Below, piece by piece: positions 63,163 through 64,000 of a DNA stretch of 64,000 bases; position 1 is the stretch's first letter, and every line of letters starts with the position of its first letter. Made by a program: the position numbers and the translations under genes. Source of the stretch: Megalobrama amblycephala. Taxonomy: Eukaryota > Chordata > Actinopteri > Cypriniformes > Xenocyprididae. The notes under the pieces are model-generated. The model searched no databases and was not told the DNA's origin. It worked only from the letters and a program-made list of their open reading frames with translations. The stretch covers positions 51,355,079 to 51,419,078 of the forward strand of contig NC_063045.1 of assembly GCF_018812025.1 (NCBI RefSeq). The letters run 5' to 3'.

Positions 63163-63759
63163 AGGTGCTAAAGAGGATCTTTTCCTCGACTGAGAAACCA
63201 AAGACTGTTAGTGAGTTTTTGAAATGAGTGCATGCGTAAGAACAACCCCCCTTCTTCACAGCTCATTTCGAGGGAACGCCTCCCAAAACTCGTGCACGAG
63301 TATTGAAACATGAGTGTTTACCACCGGCATTCGCTGTGTCGTGTTAGTGGATTCATTATGTCGGACTCACTGCAGGTGACTCATAATCTGCAGTTGTTAC
63401 TCCTGATAAAAACATTGCATGCGGTGCCTGTAGAGTGTGGAAAGTTACTGGAGCGCACAGCCGCGCACGTCTCTCACATGGATCGTCATGGCAGTGATTG
63501 ACAAGCCAGAGGGCCAATCCGCGCACGTCTTTCACAAGGAACGTAATGGCAGTGATTGACAAGCCAGTGGGCCAATCTTTAACGCGATGATCATGTAAAC
63601 GATTGGCTGATGTTTTTAAGGCCCTACCTCGTACACAGATGATGTATATTAATATTATTCCTTTCAGTGCACCTAATAAATAGTCTTTTATCAGTTAGTA
63701 AAGACAGTTTCAAGTAATATTGCAAAAATGTATAAAACAAAACATCCTCTGTAGCACCT
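63163..63759 (+). mobile_element. TTAA-flanked element (sister of the one at 47.3 kb)
   Basis: The AGGTGCTAAAGAGG and CCTCTGTAGCACCT ends are bordered by TTAA (63,159-63,162 and 63,760-63,763). It is 597 bases with no internal insertion. An ATG at 63,358 (MSDSLQ) ends at the donor CAG/GTGACT. It is in robo4 intron DNA, sense to the gene, and appears to interrupt another palindromic repeat around 62.6-63.9 kb. Confidence 0.8.
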
Positions 63760-64000
63760 TTAACAGGGAGATGAAACAGTATCGTTTTCAAAAACTTGCA
63801 CTTTGAAACCCGATTTCGAAAGCTTTTTCAGGCCGCCAAAACGCCATCGTCGTGTAAATGAATGACCAAAATGCATAAAAAGTTTTCTGTTTTTAGTTGA
63901 AAACGGTGTTGTGTAAACAGCCCCTGAGTCTGCGCAGTAGTGATCCTGAGGTGGAGCCGTGGTATAAAAGTCCCACCCTACTCCCGCAGACTCAATCACA

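Overview
The window reads as genomic DNA of a teleost fish, most likely a cyprinid (zebrafish, carp or goldfish group). It is AT-rich and intron-rich. It carries the dense load of palindromic DNA-transposon derivatives, Tc1-like remnants and simple repeats typical of cyprinids. Three genes can be supported, all vertebrate and split by introns. No bacterial features, rRNA, tRNA or CRISPR were seen. Most long open frames are chance frames in repeats or introns. Layout: (1) Positions 1 to about 40,800 are best read as the 5' part of a minus-strand gene, inferred to be pknox2, a TALE homeobox transcription factor. I see a first exon ending in a clean donor at 40,524 and a 72-base second exon at 20,223-20,294. 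The rest is large introns with transposons and several low-repeat, GC-richer islands that look like conserved non-coding regulatory DNA. The homeobox exons would lie left of the window. (2) At 41,330-46,560 is a complete plus-strand tmem218 gene: a non-coding first exon, three coding exons and a 115-residue protein. It lies head to head with the pknox2 first exon across about 0.5-0.8 kb. Human TMEM218 and PKNOX2 share that divergent arrangement. (3) Positions 46.6-54 kb are intergenic, with a three-level nested transposon, AT-rich DNA and exon-like islands that may be upstream non-coding exons. (4) Positions 54.1-64 kb hold the 5' part of a plus-strand roundabout receptor gene, best matching robo4. 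It has two alternative first coding exons, each ending in the same splice phase, then exons for Ig1, Ig2 (two exons) and the start of Ig3. It runs off the right edge. Human 11q24 also carries ROBO3/ROBO4, TMEM218 and PKNOX2, which supports the assignments. The genes are neighbours, not a pathway: pknox2 is a developmental regulator, tmem218 a ciliary transition-zone protein and robo4 an endothelial/axon-guidance-type receptor. The least ordinary material is the transposon content. At least seven TTAA-flanked inverted-repeat elements occur, several carrying a short ATG-containing exon ending in a splice donor. One 1.1 kb element with a 9-base target duplication carries the start of a RecQ-like helicase frame. 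Several insertions are nested inside other elements.
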